From RPQK01 sp041946865 (lineage in GTDB: Bacteria; Acidobacteriota; UBA6911; RPQK01), in contig JBHGBF010000300.1 in NCBI GenBank assembly GCA_041946865.1, positions 1 through 8,515 of the forward strand: a DNA stretch of 8,515 nucleotides, in the 5' to 3' direction. The notes below the pieces were generated by a model. That model saw only the letters and a program-made list of their open reading frames with translations. It was not told the DNA's origin and searched no databases. A program made the translations under genes and the position numbers. This document shows positions 1 to 6,254 of this stretch, one piece after another; the first letter of the stretch is position 1, and every line of letters begins with the position of its first letter.

Positions 1-1454
1 CCCATGGCGTAGATGTCACTCAGGGCGTTGGCCGCGGCAAGGGCGCCAAACCAGTAGGGGTCGTCGACGATCGGCGTGAAGAAGTCGAGAGTCTGCACGA
101 CTGCCAGTTCGTCGTTGAGACGATAGACCGCTGCGTCATCCGCGGTATCGGCGCCCACGAGGACCGCCGGATCAATGGGCCTCGGCAGATTTCGGAGCAC
201 TTCTTCCAGAGCTTGTGGCCGAAGCTTGCAGGCGCAACCCAGGCCGTGCGTATATTGAGTGAGCCGGTACTGACCTTTTGCAGACGGGCCAGGATGGGAA
301 AAGCGGTCAGGCGCGGGCTGGAGCCGGCGCACGGCCGCGCAAACAATCTCGACAGCACGATCGACTTGTTGGGAGGTCGTTTCCCGACCGACCGAAAAGC
401 GGACCGTTCCCATTGCCCAGTCAGCCGACACGCCCATCGCGGCGAGAACCGGCGATACCTGGATGTCTTCGGCATGACATGCCGCGCCTGCGGACGCGGC
501 TACACGATCACCTATTTCCGATAACAGAGTGTTGGCGTCGACATCCCGGAAACTGACGCTGAGCGTGTTCGGCAGGCGGTTGTCCGGATCGCCATTCAGA
601 CGTGCGGCGTCGCTGCCGAGAACCGATTGCAGCCCGCGATCAAGGCGATCGCGCATCGCCTTCAGGTGTGACATGTGGTTGGTCAGATCACGTCGGGCGA
701 TCTCGCAGGCCTTCCCCAACCCCACTATTCCCAGGACATTTTCCGTGCCCGGCCGGCGCCCTGCTTCGTGACCTGCCCCGTGGTGAAACCGGGCCAGGCC
801 GATTCCCCCTCGGATGTAGAGCGCCCCGATTCCTGTCGGCGCGTAGAGCTTGTGCCCGGCGACGCTCAAAAGGTCAACTCCCAGTTCGTCGACCAGAACC
901 GGGATCTTGCCGACCGATTGGGCGGCGTCCGTGTGCATAACCGCGCCGTACCGATGAGCAATGGCGGCCAGTTCGCGGATCGGCTCAATCGTCCCTACCT
1001 CGTTGTTGGCATGCATCACTGTGACGAGAAGCGTTTCTTCCGACATGACCCGCTCGAGGCCGGCCGGATCCACCCTCCCCTTGCCGTCGACGGGCAGGAC
1101 AGTCACCCTGAACCCCTGACTCTCCAGCCATCGACACACTTCCATCACGGCCGGGTGCTCGACGGCTGACGTCACAATGTGGTTCCTCCGCTCGCGGTTG
1201 GCAAAGGCGATTCCCTTGATCGCCAGGTTGTTACCCTCAGTCCCGCCGCTTGTGAAGACCACTTCGTCAGGGGAGCAGCTTAGAAGGGCAGCTACCTGCG
1301 CCCTGGCCGTTTCTACCGCGCGTTTTGCGGCGGTACCGAAGGGATGACTGCTCGATGGGTTGCCGAACTGGTCCTGCAGATGCGGCAACATGGCAGCAGC
1401 CACCTCCTTCGCGATGGGAGTAGTGGCGTTGTAGTCAAGATATATAGTGTCCAT
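1..1454 (-). CDS. selD: Selenocysteine lyase/cysteine desulfurase - selenophosphate synthetase (SelD) fusion, partial (3' end outside window)
   Basis: One uninterrupted frame encodes two enzymes; 484 codons are visible. Residues 1 to about 378 are a fold-type I PLP enzyme of the NifS/IscS/Sec-lyase family. It opens with YLDYNATTP and has TSGGTEGNN near 69-76, His100 in VEHPAV, HTDAAQSVGK at 174-183, the PLP lysine Lys202 in AGHKLY, RPGTEN at 234-239 and catalytic Cys326 in SAGAACHAED. The GAACH motif and the following SPVL...G...VRFSVGR resemble, from memory, animal selenocysteine lyase more than IscS (SGSACTS). After a short Pro/Ser linker (about 380-395), SelD begins with YRLTQYTHGLGCACK. 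Cys407 and Lys410 match the catalytic Cys17 and Lys20 of E. coli SelD. TADDAAVY (Asp439/Asp440) and LDFFTPIVDD with NALSDIYAMG follow, and these supply metal/ATP ligands. Roughly 260 SelD residues should lie beyond base 1. Cys407 is encoded by TGC, so this is the Cys form. The ATG at 1454 has GGAG five bases upstream. Inferred role: free Se from Sec and pass it to SelD as selenophosphate donor for SelA. Confidence 0.93.
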   Translation of the reverse strand, partial: MDTIYLDYNATTPIAKEVAAAMLPHLQDQFGNPSSSHPFGTAAKRAVETARAQVAALLSCSPDEVVFTSGGTEGNNLAIKGIAFANRERRNHIVTSAVEHPAVMEVCRWLESQGFRVTVLPVDGKGRVDPAGLERVMSEETLLVTVMHANNEVGTIEPIRELAAIAHRYGAVMHTDAAQSVGKIPVLVDELGVDLLSVAGHKLYAPTGIGALYIRGGIGLARFHHGAGHEAGRRPGTENVLGIVGLGKACEIARRDLTNHMSHLKAMRDRLDRGLQSVLGSDAARLNGDPDNRLPNTLSVSFRDVDANTLLSEIGDRVAASAGAACHAEDIQVSPVLAAMGVSADWAMGTVRFSVGRETTSQQVDRAVEIVCAAVRRLQPAPDRFSHPGPSAKGQYRLTQYTHGLGCACKLRPQALEEVLRNLPRPIDPAVLVGADTADDAAVYRLNDELAVVQTLDFFTPIVDDPYWFGALAAANALSDIYAM

Positions 1455-1459
1455 CGTAA

Positions 1460-1463
1460 CTCC
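1460..1463 (-). promoter_or_regulatory. Shine-Dalgarno site of the lyase-SelD fusion gene
   Basis: GGAG on the minus strand lies five bases before the ATG whose A is at 1454. It supports this start, which also gives the family's usual N-terminus (YLDYNATTP within the first dozen residues). Confidence 0.6.
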
Positions 1464-1500
1464 GGTTCGTTGAGAAGAGGAGGAATCCCGCGGGTGTCTT

Positions 1501-1581
1501 GGGGCCGTGTCTAAAGAATAAGAATTTAGTTTTCGGTTCAAGGCGGGAAGACCAGGAATTAAATGTTTTAGACACGGCCCC
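1501..1581. mobile_element. MITE-like element with 15-bp perfect terminal inverted repeats
   Basis: The 15-base sequence GGGGCCGTGTCTAAA at 1501-1515 recurs as its exact reverse complement at 1567-1581, enclosing an AT-richer 51-base centre. The total length is 81 bp with no coding capacity. Long perfect ends around a short non-coding core in an intergenic gap fit a MITE or the two joined ends of an IS. The loop is too long and the arms lack a following T-tract, so an intrinsic terminator is less likely. GTCT occurs near both ends (1495-1498 and 1584-1587), but it does not abut the repeats cleanly, so no target-site duplication is claimed. The family is not identified. Confidence 0.55.
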
Positions 1582-1653
1582 CAGTCTAACGAGCTTCGTC
1601 ACAGGGGCGGCGACATCGCCCACTTGTTCCTTGCGGGACGTAGGGGCTCGCCT

Positions 1654-2190
1654 TTAGTGTTCGTGTTCTCCTTCCGCTTCCAGGCCGTTTATTTCCTTCA
1701 TCAGATCCAGTTCTTTGGCTGTGATCTTAGGTAGATGACGGATAAAGAGCACCAGTTTCCAGTTCTCTTCGTCCTCACCGCCCCAACCCGGCATACCGGT
1801 GAAGCGGACTCCGTTCTTGATGATATAGAAGATCTCGCCGTCCGTAAGCGATTGCGTGCGGCTCGTCCTCATATCAGGAGCCGGGGGGTATAGCCCTTCG
1901 TTGATGTCCGTTTTACCGCTTCCGTTGTTAGCATGGCAGATCGCGCAGTGGTCAGCGAAGTGGTCTCGAGCCTCAGCAATAGCACGCGGACTAAATTTGA
2001 GCGGATTAACCAACTCCTTCGCGCCCTTCGGTGTTGCAATTCGCCTGGCATGTGTCGCCAGGATCGCCTCGATTGCCGACGGCCTATCCCGAGCGCTAAA
2101 CCCGTGAAGGGCCAGGAACCAGTAGAGCCAGGCGCCGAGGGCAATTATCAGGACGAGCGCAAGTGTGATGAGAATCTTCGACCTGCTCAT
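1654..2190 (-). CDS. Membrane-anchored monohaem c-type cytochrome
   Basis: A 178-residue electron carrier, most likely anchored in the cytoplasmic membrane with its haem domain in the periplasm. Residues 5-28 form one hydrophobic segment preceded by Arg/Lys and without a clear cleavage site, so a membrane anchor is more likely than a cleaved signal. CAICH at 82-86 is the single haem-binding CXXCH motif. Met133 in TGMPGWG is the probable distal haem ligand, as in class I cytochromes c, and WKLVLFIRHLP at about 144-154 is the usual C-terminal helix. The tail is charged and ends GEHEH, which could bind metal. The ATG at 2190 has an AAGGG about nine bases upstream. It follows a decayed outer-membrane-type gene and precedes the selenium gene by 199 bp. 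Its redox partners cannot be told from the sequence. Confidence 0.9.
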   Translation of the reverse strand: MSRSKILITLALVLIIALGAWLYWFLALHGFSARDRPSAIEAILATHARRIATPKGAKELVNPLKFSPRAIAEARDHFADHCAICHANNGSGKTDINEGLYPPAPDMRTSRTQSLTDGEIFYIIKNGVRFTGMPGWGGEDEENWKLVLFIRHLPKITAKELDLMKEINGLEAEGEHEH

Positions 2191-2298
2191 GCGGGTAAAC
2201 CCTTCGTCGAGCCTTTACTTCATCATGACACGGTTCGAGGCGTTGTGCCCACTTTGCCGCTAACCAAACGCACTTCAGCAAGAACTGGCGGTCGTCAC

Positions 2299-3515
2299 TT
2301 AGGGAGGGGTCGCCATCGCGTAGCTTCCCGTGGGTTCGGGACGAAAGCGGAGGAATACCTGGACACTTCGCGGATTGTCGCCGTATATCGGGTTGAGGAC
2401 ATCCGGAAGCGTGTAAAACTTCCCTTGCACCCCCAGCCCGGTACTGAGCCATGATTGAATACGAGGCAATTCCCGCTCGTAGCCAAGGGTATAAGCTTGA
2501 ACTCGGCCAATGACCTCCTCCTCGATCTGAAGAGCCTCCGGCGTTTCCCCGGTCAGCAGGCTGTTGTCACGGTCAGCGTTCTCGATCCTGGTCCAAAGCC
2601 AGTTCCTGCCCATGAGCCGAACGGTCAGCTCCAGCGCATAGGTCATGATATTGAAAACGACGGAGTGATCTCCGAGTTCCTTGTTCCTTCCCCAAATCAG
2701 GCTGCCGGCCAGGTAGCCCCTGTAGAATGAGCGATTGTAATGCAGAGAGGAGGTCACCCGGAAAGCATCCTCGTCGGGTGATATGACTTCCGGGCTGTTG
2801 ATCCGGGCCAGGGAGAATCGTCCCAGCCAATTCTCTGATGGCGAGATCGATAGGCGTGAGGCAAACGAGTCCGGCTCGCCTCCGTCGATAATCCATCGGT
2901 TCTCGTTTGGTTCGCGTCCATGGAACGTTGAGGCCTCGATTTGCAGAGGGCCAAACGGTAACCCCTCAGTTTTTTGTTCGGAGTGTGGCAGCAACGAGGA
3001 GAGAGGCCGGTGCAGGATGCTGCCCATCGACGATCGGCAGGCCGAAGGCCGTCTCTCCCGTTTGGAACACCTCCGGATAACGACGATCTGCAACCGTTGC
3101 CGGCTCAAGACTGAGCATCGTTCGGAAAGTAACCGAATGTGGTCCGATTTGTCGGGTCAACACCGGCATGAACCAATTGGTGGAGAAGAACTTGTCCCGA
3201 CCACGGGGTCCCGTCTGTTGAGTGGTGAGAAGGAAGGCCTTGGCGTGGAACACCAGGTCCCAGTTTCCGAGCGTTATATGCAGCATCGGGTTGGCCTTCA
3301 CTGAAGCGTGTGGCTCCAGTGCGGTGCCTGATGCAAACATCCCCGTCGGGGTCCCCATTTCCGACATGTCCATCGGCTGGCTGCCCATCGCCTGGTTGCC
3401 GGCCATGGAGTGGCCCTGAGCCGCCTGATGTGCCTTGTGAGGCTTCGGCGTACCGGTTTCGGCTTTCTGTCCATGCTCGTGCTCCCGTGCCGTATCTAAA
3501 CTACTTACGCCTGTC
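2299..3515 (-). pseudogene. Decayed gene for a His/Met-rich outer-membrane-type protein (frame break plus probable internal deletion, 5' end missing)
   Basis: Two minus-strand frames together match a family I recall as hypothetical proteins of Acidobacteria and relatives. The upstream part (about 3484 to 3014) has a His/Met-rich stretch, then FHAKAFL, FFSTNWFMP, LSLEPATV and GETAFGLPIVDGQHP. It then runs as unrelated residues to a TGA at 2966-2968. The downstream part resumes in another frame at about 2952 (FGPLQIEASTFHGREPNENR), continues through a beta-strand-rich region (HYNRSF, LIWGRNK, TRIENADRD) and ends IYGDNPRSVQVFLRFR, which looks like a complete C-terminus. In homologues as I remember them, some tens of residues separate the QHP and FHGREP motifs; only about 25 codons do here, so about 50 residues seem lost. 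No ATG, GTG or TTG in frame precedes the His/Met-rich region after the anti-sigma stop, and no signal peptide is visible. An assembly error could explain a frameshift but not all three defects. Confidence 0.75.
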
Positions 3516-4286
3516 CTACTGTTCAAACCGTCCCGCCAGTACCATTGGGCCGGTCGGCTGGGGGCTGCCGCCGACCGGTTCAATAGTCACTGCGAGGACA
3601 GCCACCTGGCTAACGTCAATCGGAACGCTGAAGCTGATTTCCGTCGTCTGCCCGGCGGGCTTGAAAGTCTGTGAGGGGATCGGGGGCCGTCCATTCTGGA
3701 TGACCCACATTTGCAGGTCCTGCTGCCCGGTAACCGGGGGCAAATCATGCAGGAAAGCTACGGCCGTACGCTGTGTCGGCTCCAGGAAAGCGCTCCCGCT
3801 TGCCCCGCGATACTCCTCAAGCCCGGCCATTTTAAGGAATCTGGTGTCAGGATGTGTGAGCAGGTCCACTCGGTCGCGCAGACCCTGGCTAGACTCCCGC
3901 AGTCGACGGTTCTCTTCTTGAAGGCCACTGAGCTGCTGCTTGATGACCGAGTTCGATTGCCATATGCGCCAGGTGAAAAATCCGAGGACTGCGAGCAGGA
4001 CAGAGGCCGCGATGGCCCACGCCCGCCAGCCATATCCCCCAAAAGAAGCTCGAGCCGGACGGCGCTCCTGAGTGGCCTGAGCGAGAATTTGATCCTTGAG
4101 ACGCGTCGGTGGGGCGGAGAGCGGGACACTCAAAGGGAGGCTGAACACCGTTTCGCGCAACTCCGTGAGCTCCCCGCGACACTCGGAACAGTGTGCAAGA
4201 TGCGACTCGAACTCCTGCCGCTTCGGATTTTCCAGCTGCTCAAGCAGGTAATCGACGTAGATGTCTTCGAATTCGCTCTTACTCAT
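3516..4286 (-). CDS. Transmembrane anti-sigma factor, zinc-finger (ZAS) N-terminus and RskA-like C-terminus
   Basis: A 256-residue partner of the sigma factor encoded just upstream. The cytoplasmic N-terminus has the anti-sigma zinc motif HX3CX2C (His29, Cys33, Cys36), which in this class grips the ECF sigma factor. Residues about 61-85 form a linker, and 88-107 are a single membrane segment (WAIAASVLLAVLGFFTW). Residues 111-143 are rich in Gln, Glu and Leu and likely form a coiled coil just outside the membrane. The rest resembles the anti-sigma-K factor RskA domain, with DLQMWVIQNGRPP at 190-202 and VTIEPVGGSPQPTGP at 233-247. The ATG overlaps the sigma stop codon as ATGA, so translation is probably coupled and near-equimolar. 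Inferred role: hold the sigma factor until an envelope signal triggers release or proteolysis. The signal is unknown. Confidence 0.93.
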   Translation of the reverse strand: MSKSEFEDIYVDYLLEQLENPKRQEFESHLAHCSECRGELTELRETVFSLPLSVPLSAPPTRLKDQILAQATQERRPARASFGGYGWRAWAIAASVLLAVLGFFTWRIWQSNSVIKQQLSGLQEENRRLRESSQGLRDRVDLLTHPDTRFLKMAGLEEYRGASGSAFLEPTQRTAVAFLHDLPPVTGQQDLQMWVIQNGRPPIPSQTFKPAGQTTEISFSVPIDVSQVAVLAVTIEPVGGSPQPTGPMVLAGRFEQ

Positions 4287-4843
4287 TGAGAAGCTTGCCT
4301 CAATGCTAAGCGGAGTCGCTCCAAACCCGAGCGTATCCGGGTCTTGACAGTCCCCAGAGGCACACCCAGCCGGTCTGAAATCTCCGGATGGGAAAGGCCC
4401 CCATAGAAGTTGAGATAAATCGGGATCTTCTGCTCGTCAGGAATCTCGGCGAGAGCGCGAAGTACCAATACCCTTCTTTCGTTTTGAATCGTGCTCGAGA
4501 GCGGGTCAACGACCGAGCTCGGGACTTCGAAGGCGCCGGGCTCGGTCGAGATTGAAACGTGTCTGGAGTCTCTTCGGGAGGAACCGCGCAGGAGATCGAT
4601 AGCCCTGTTTCGTGTGAGGGTCAACAGCCAGGTGCAGAGTGAGCCGCGTTCCGGATTGTACTGCGCGGCCTTGCGCCATACGGTCAGAAAGACATCCTGA
4701 ACGACGGACTCGGCACTGGCTGTGTCTCGGACGATCCGTTCTGCAAACGAATAGACGATAGCGGCATAGTTGTCGTAAACCTGTGAAAGGGCCGCTGCGT
4801 CCCCGGTCTTAACTCTCTCCAAAAGCTCAGCTTCTCCCGCCAT
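4283..4843 (-). CDS. ECF-family RNA polymerase sigma factor (SigK-like)
   Basis: A two-domain group 4 sigma factor. Counting from the ATG at 4843, sigma region 2 runs from about residue 18 to 90: VYDNYAAIVYSFAERIVRD, then the AESVVQDVFLTVWRKA core-binding helix and the LLTLTRNRAIDLLR helix that recognises the -10 element. A variable linker follows. Region 4 (about 130-185) carries IPDEQKIPIYLNFYGGLSHP and a helix-turn-helix, EISDRLGVPLGTVKTRIR, for the -35 element. There is no C-terminal extension. The longest frame would start at a TTG (4861) one base after the stop of the TPR gene. I prefer the ATG at 4843 because it gives the usual short N-terminus, but the TTG could be used through stop-start coupling. 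It shares an operon with the TPR gene upstream and the anti-sigma gene downstream. A single cysteine lies in GSLCTWLL, so the paired-cysteine redox switch known for mycobacterial SigK is absent. Confidence 0.93.
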   Translation of the reverse strand: MAGEAELLERVKTGDAAALSQVYDNYAAIVYSFAERIVRDTASAESVVQDVFLTVWRKAAQYNPERGSLCTWLLTLTRNRAIDLLRGSSRRDSRHVSISTEPGAFEVPSSVVDPLSSTIQNERRVLVLRALAEIPDEQKIPIYLNFYGGLSHPEISDRLGVPLGTVKTRIRSGLERLRLALRQASQ

Positions 4844-4861
4844 CGTCTCAGTAACATCCAA

Positions 4862-6070
4862 TCACTCAGCTGGTTGAAAATCAAACTGCCTATGCGCTTG
4901 ATTCTCCGGTCGAAATGTACGTGAGAATGCTGCCTTTTCACCGCCTATGACAGCTGCCCTCTTCAGCAGTTCCGGATCCCGGACGCCGACTGCCAGCGCG
5001 GTGTTGCTGTGCCTGCGAGCCTCCGCATGTCTGCCGTTAACATAGAGAGCCCAAGCGTAAGCATCGAGAGTGTAGACGTCGCGACGTCGTTGGTACTCCC
5101 GTTCAGCGATTCTGAGCGCCTTTCGCGGGTTCCGTGTGGCGTAATAAAAGATCAGCTCTCGATTTGCATTGTCCTCCTTTTCCGACTCGGCGAGGGCCTT
5201 CTTCTCGAATTGCCGAAACAGCGCCCGCGCCTCCCGTGGACACCCAGCGCGGACAAGTGACCTGGCCAGATCGTACAGGTTCTCAGGATGTGGCGCCGTC
5301 TTATAGCGTTCGCGCAGCAGTTTTACGGCATCTGCGTGCCGGTTTTGGCAGGTTCGAAGTCGGGCCAACTGGGCGAGCGCATAGTGATACCCCGGGAAGT
5401 GCTCGAGCGCCTGATCGAGGACCGCTTCAGCTGCGCCCGGCCTTCCCGCCAGCAGATGCAGATGGGCGACTTGAGTCAGAATCCAGGCCAGATCCTCACT
5501 TTCTTGTCCAGGAGTCCGCTGGTAAGCGGCTTCCATGAACTGGATCGCCCCTTCGATATCTCCGAACAACTCCCGAAGATAGGCCGCTCGCGTGAGCCCT
5601 GGGACGTTACCCGGACGCAAGTCCAGCATCCATTGGGCCGCTTCCTCGGCTTGCTCGTAGTTTCCTAGCTCAATATTCGCGTCGACGAGATAGCCATAGA
5701 CGAGGACGTCATCCGGCGCGCGCTTACGAAGACGTTCTGCCTCCTCCAGCGCCTGGGAAAACCGGTGCTTTCCGAGCAGAGCCCAGACCCGGATCTTCTG
5801 CGCTTCGAAATCGGCCGGATCTAGAGCAAGCGATTTGCGAAGAACCTCTTCGGCTCTGTCGTAAAACGAGGGGTCGGACGTTTCACGTGCACGGCTGCAA
5901 AACGCCCAGGCGAGCTGATTATAAAGCTGGACGTTCGGAGGATTCTTGGCTATCGCCTGCTGCAACCGGTTTATCTTCTTCTCGGCCGGCGAGCTGGGGA
6001 CCGGCAGTCCGTGTGCGTTTAGCTGCGCAGCTGTCAGGACAATCAGAATTGACGTAAATAGGAATGTCAT
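4862..6070 (-). CDS. Exported tetratricopeptide-repeat protein, first gene of the sigma/anti-sigma cassette
   Basis: A 402-residue protein with a signal peptide (MTFLFTSILIVLTAAQLNA, likely cleavage before His20 or Gly21), so it should act in the periplasm or be secreted. From about residue 45 to 375 it is a chain of helical TPR-type repeats: QLYNQLAWAF, EVLRKSLALDP (76-85), QALEEAERLRKRAPDD, QAEEAAQWMLDLRPGN (140-155), AAEAVLDQALEHFPG and HAEARRHSNTALAVG near 348-362. Such repeats serve as protein-binding scaffolds; no catalytic motif is visible. The ATG at 6070 has GGGAGAA at 6076-6082. The stop codon lies just before the sigma frame, so all three genes are probably co-transcribed. Its partner is unknown. 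Candidates are the periplasmic part of the anti-sigma factor and the neighbouring DUF4331 protein, but this is inference from position only. Confidence 0.9.
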   Translation of the reverse strand: MTFLFTSILIVLTAAQLNAHGLPVPSSPAEKKINRLQQAIAKNPPNVQLYNQLAWAFCSRARETSDPSFYDRAEEVLRKSLALDPADFEAQKIRVWALLGKHRFSQALEEAERLRKRAPDDVLVYGYLVDANIELGNYEQAEEAAQWMLDLRPGNVPGLTRAAYLRELFGDIEGAIQFMEAAYQRTPGQESEDLAWILTQVAHLHLLAGRPGAAEAVLDQALEHFPGYHYALAQLARLRTCQNRHADAVKLLRERYKTAPHPENLYDLARSLVRAGCPREARALFRQFEKKALAESEKEDNANRELIFYYATRNPRKALRIAEREYQRRRDVYTLDAYAWALYVNGRHAEARRHSNTALAVGVRDPELLKRAAVIGGEKAAFSRTFRPENQAHRQFDFQPAE

Positions 6071-6254
6071 AATTCTTCTCCCGAATCAGTCGAGCGTTGC
6101 CGGAGTCGAGCCGGGTAGCACGGATTTCGTGCCAAACCGGGATCTAATATGGAGTGCCGCGCAGAAGCACTCCGACGCTTTATTAAGGATCCTTCTGCCG
6201 CTGCACTCCAGATTGGTCCGGCGCCACTGGCTCATCTCGGCACACTAAAGCTCT
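6071..6254. promoter_or_regulatory. Intergenic region between the DUF4331 gene and the TPR-sigma-anti-sigma cassette, with repeated heptamers
   Basis: This 184-bp gap must hold any promoter of the sigma cassette. It is rich in small repeats. On the minus strand GGAGTGC occurs at 6203-6209 and 6167-6173 as direct copies, and its reverse complement occurs at 6151-6157. The last two form a 7-bp stem with a 9-base loop. GCAGAAG at 6161-6167 is also inverted at 6192-6198, and a 10-bp palindrome AAGGATCCTT lies at 6185-6194. A short stem GCACG/CGTGC sits at 6118-6132. None is followed by a T-tract on the minus strand, so I do not call a terminator for the DUF4331 gene. I cannot assign a convincing -35/-10 pair. 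Confidence 0.35.
6076..6082 (-). promoter_or_regulatory. Shine-Dalgarno site of the exported TPR gene
   Basis: GGGAGAA on the minus strand, five bases before the ATG at 6070. It fits the start that gives a clean signal peptide. Confidence 0.6.

Noticed and set aside
213..1169. Overlapping plus-strand open frames opposite the lyase-SelD gene
   Set aside because: They are shadows of a well-supported minus-strand gene. Their translations are Arg/Pro/Ser-rich with no recognisable motif.
1516..1566. GGTTCAAG-like T-loop sequence as part of a tRNA (possibly tRNA-Sec)
   Set aside because: No acceptor, anticodon or D-arm pairing is found around it.
1501..1581. The 15-bp inverted repeat as a rho-independent terminator of the cytochrome gene
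   Set aside because: The loop is 51 bases and no T-tract follows either arm, so a transposon-like element fits better.
1435..1623. 62-codon minus-strand open frame across the MITE-like element
   Set aside because: It overlaps the start of the lyase-SelD gene in another frame, contains the inverted repeats and resembles no protein I know.
2966..2968. TGA in the outer-membrane-type gene as a selenocysteine codon
   Set aside because: Translation past this TGA in the same frame gives no family-like sequence; the homology continues in another frame.
2966..2976. A AAA AAC slippery heptamer (minus strand) right before a TGA, suggesting programmed -1 frameshifting
   Set aside because: The heptamer is in the correct zero frame, but the downstream homologous frame is +1, not -1, relative to it. 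Sequence is also missing around the break, so programmed -1 slippage cannot restore the protein.
6118..6132. GCACG/CGTGC hairpin as a terminator after the DUF4331 gene
   Set aside because: It has only five base pairs, no T-tract, and lies about 120 bases beyond the stop.
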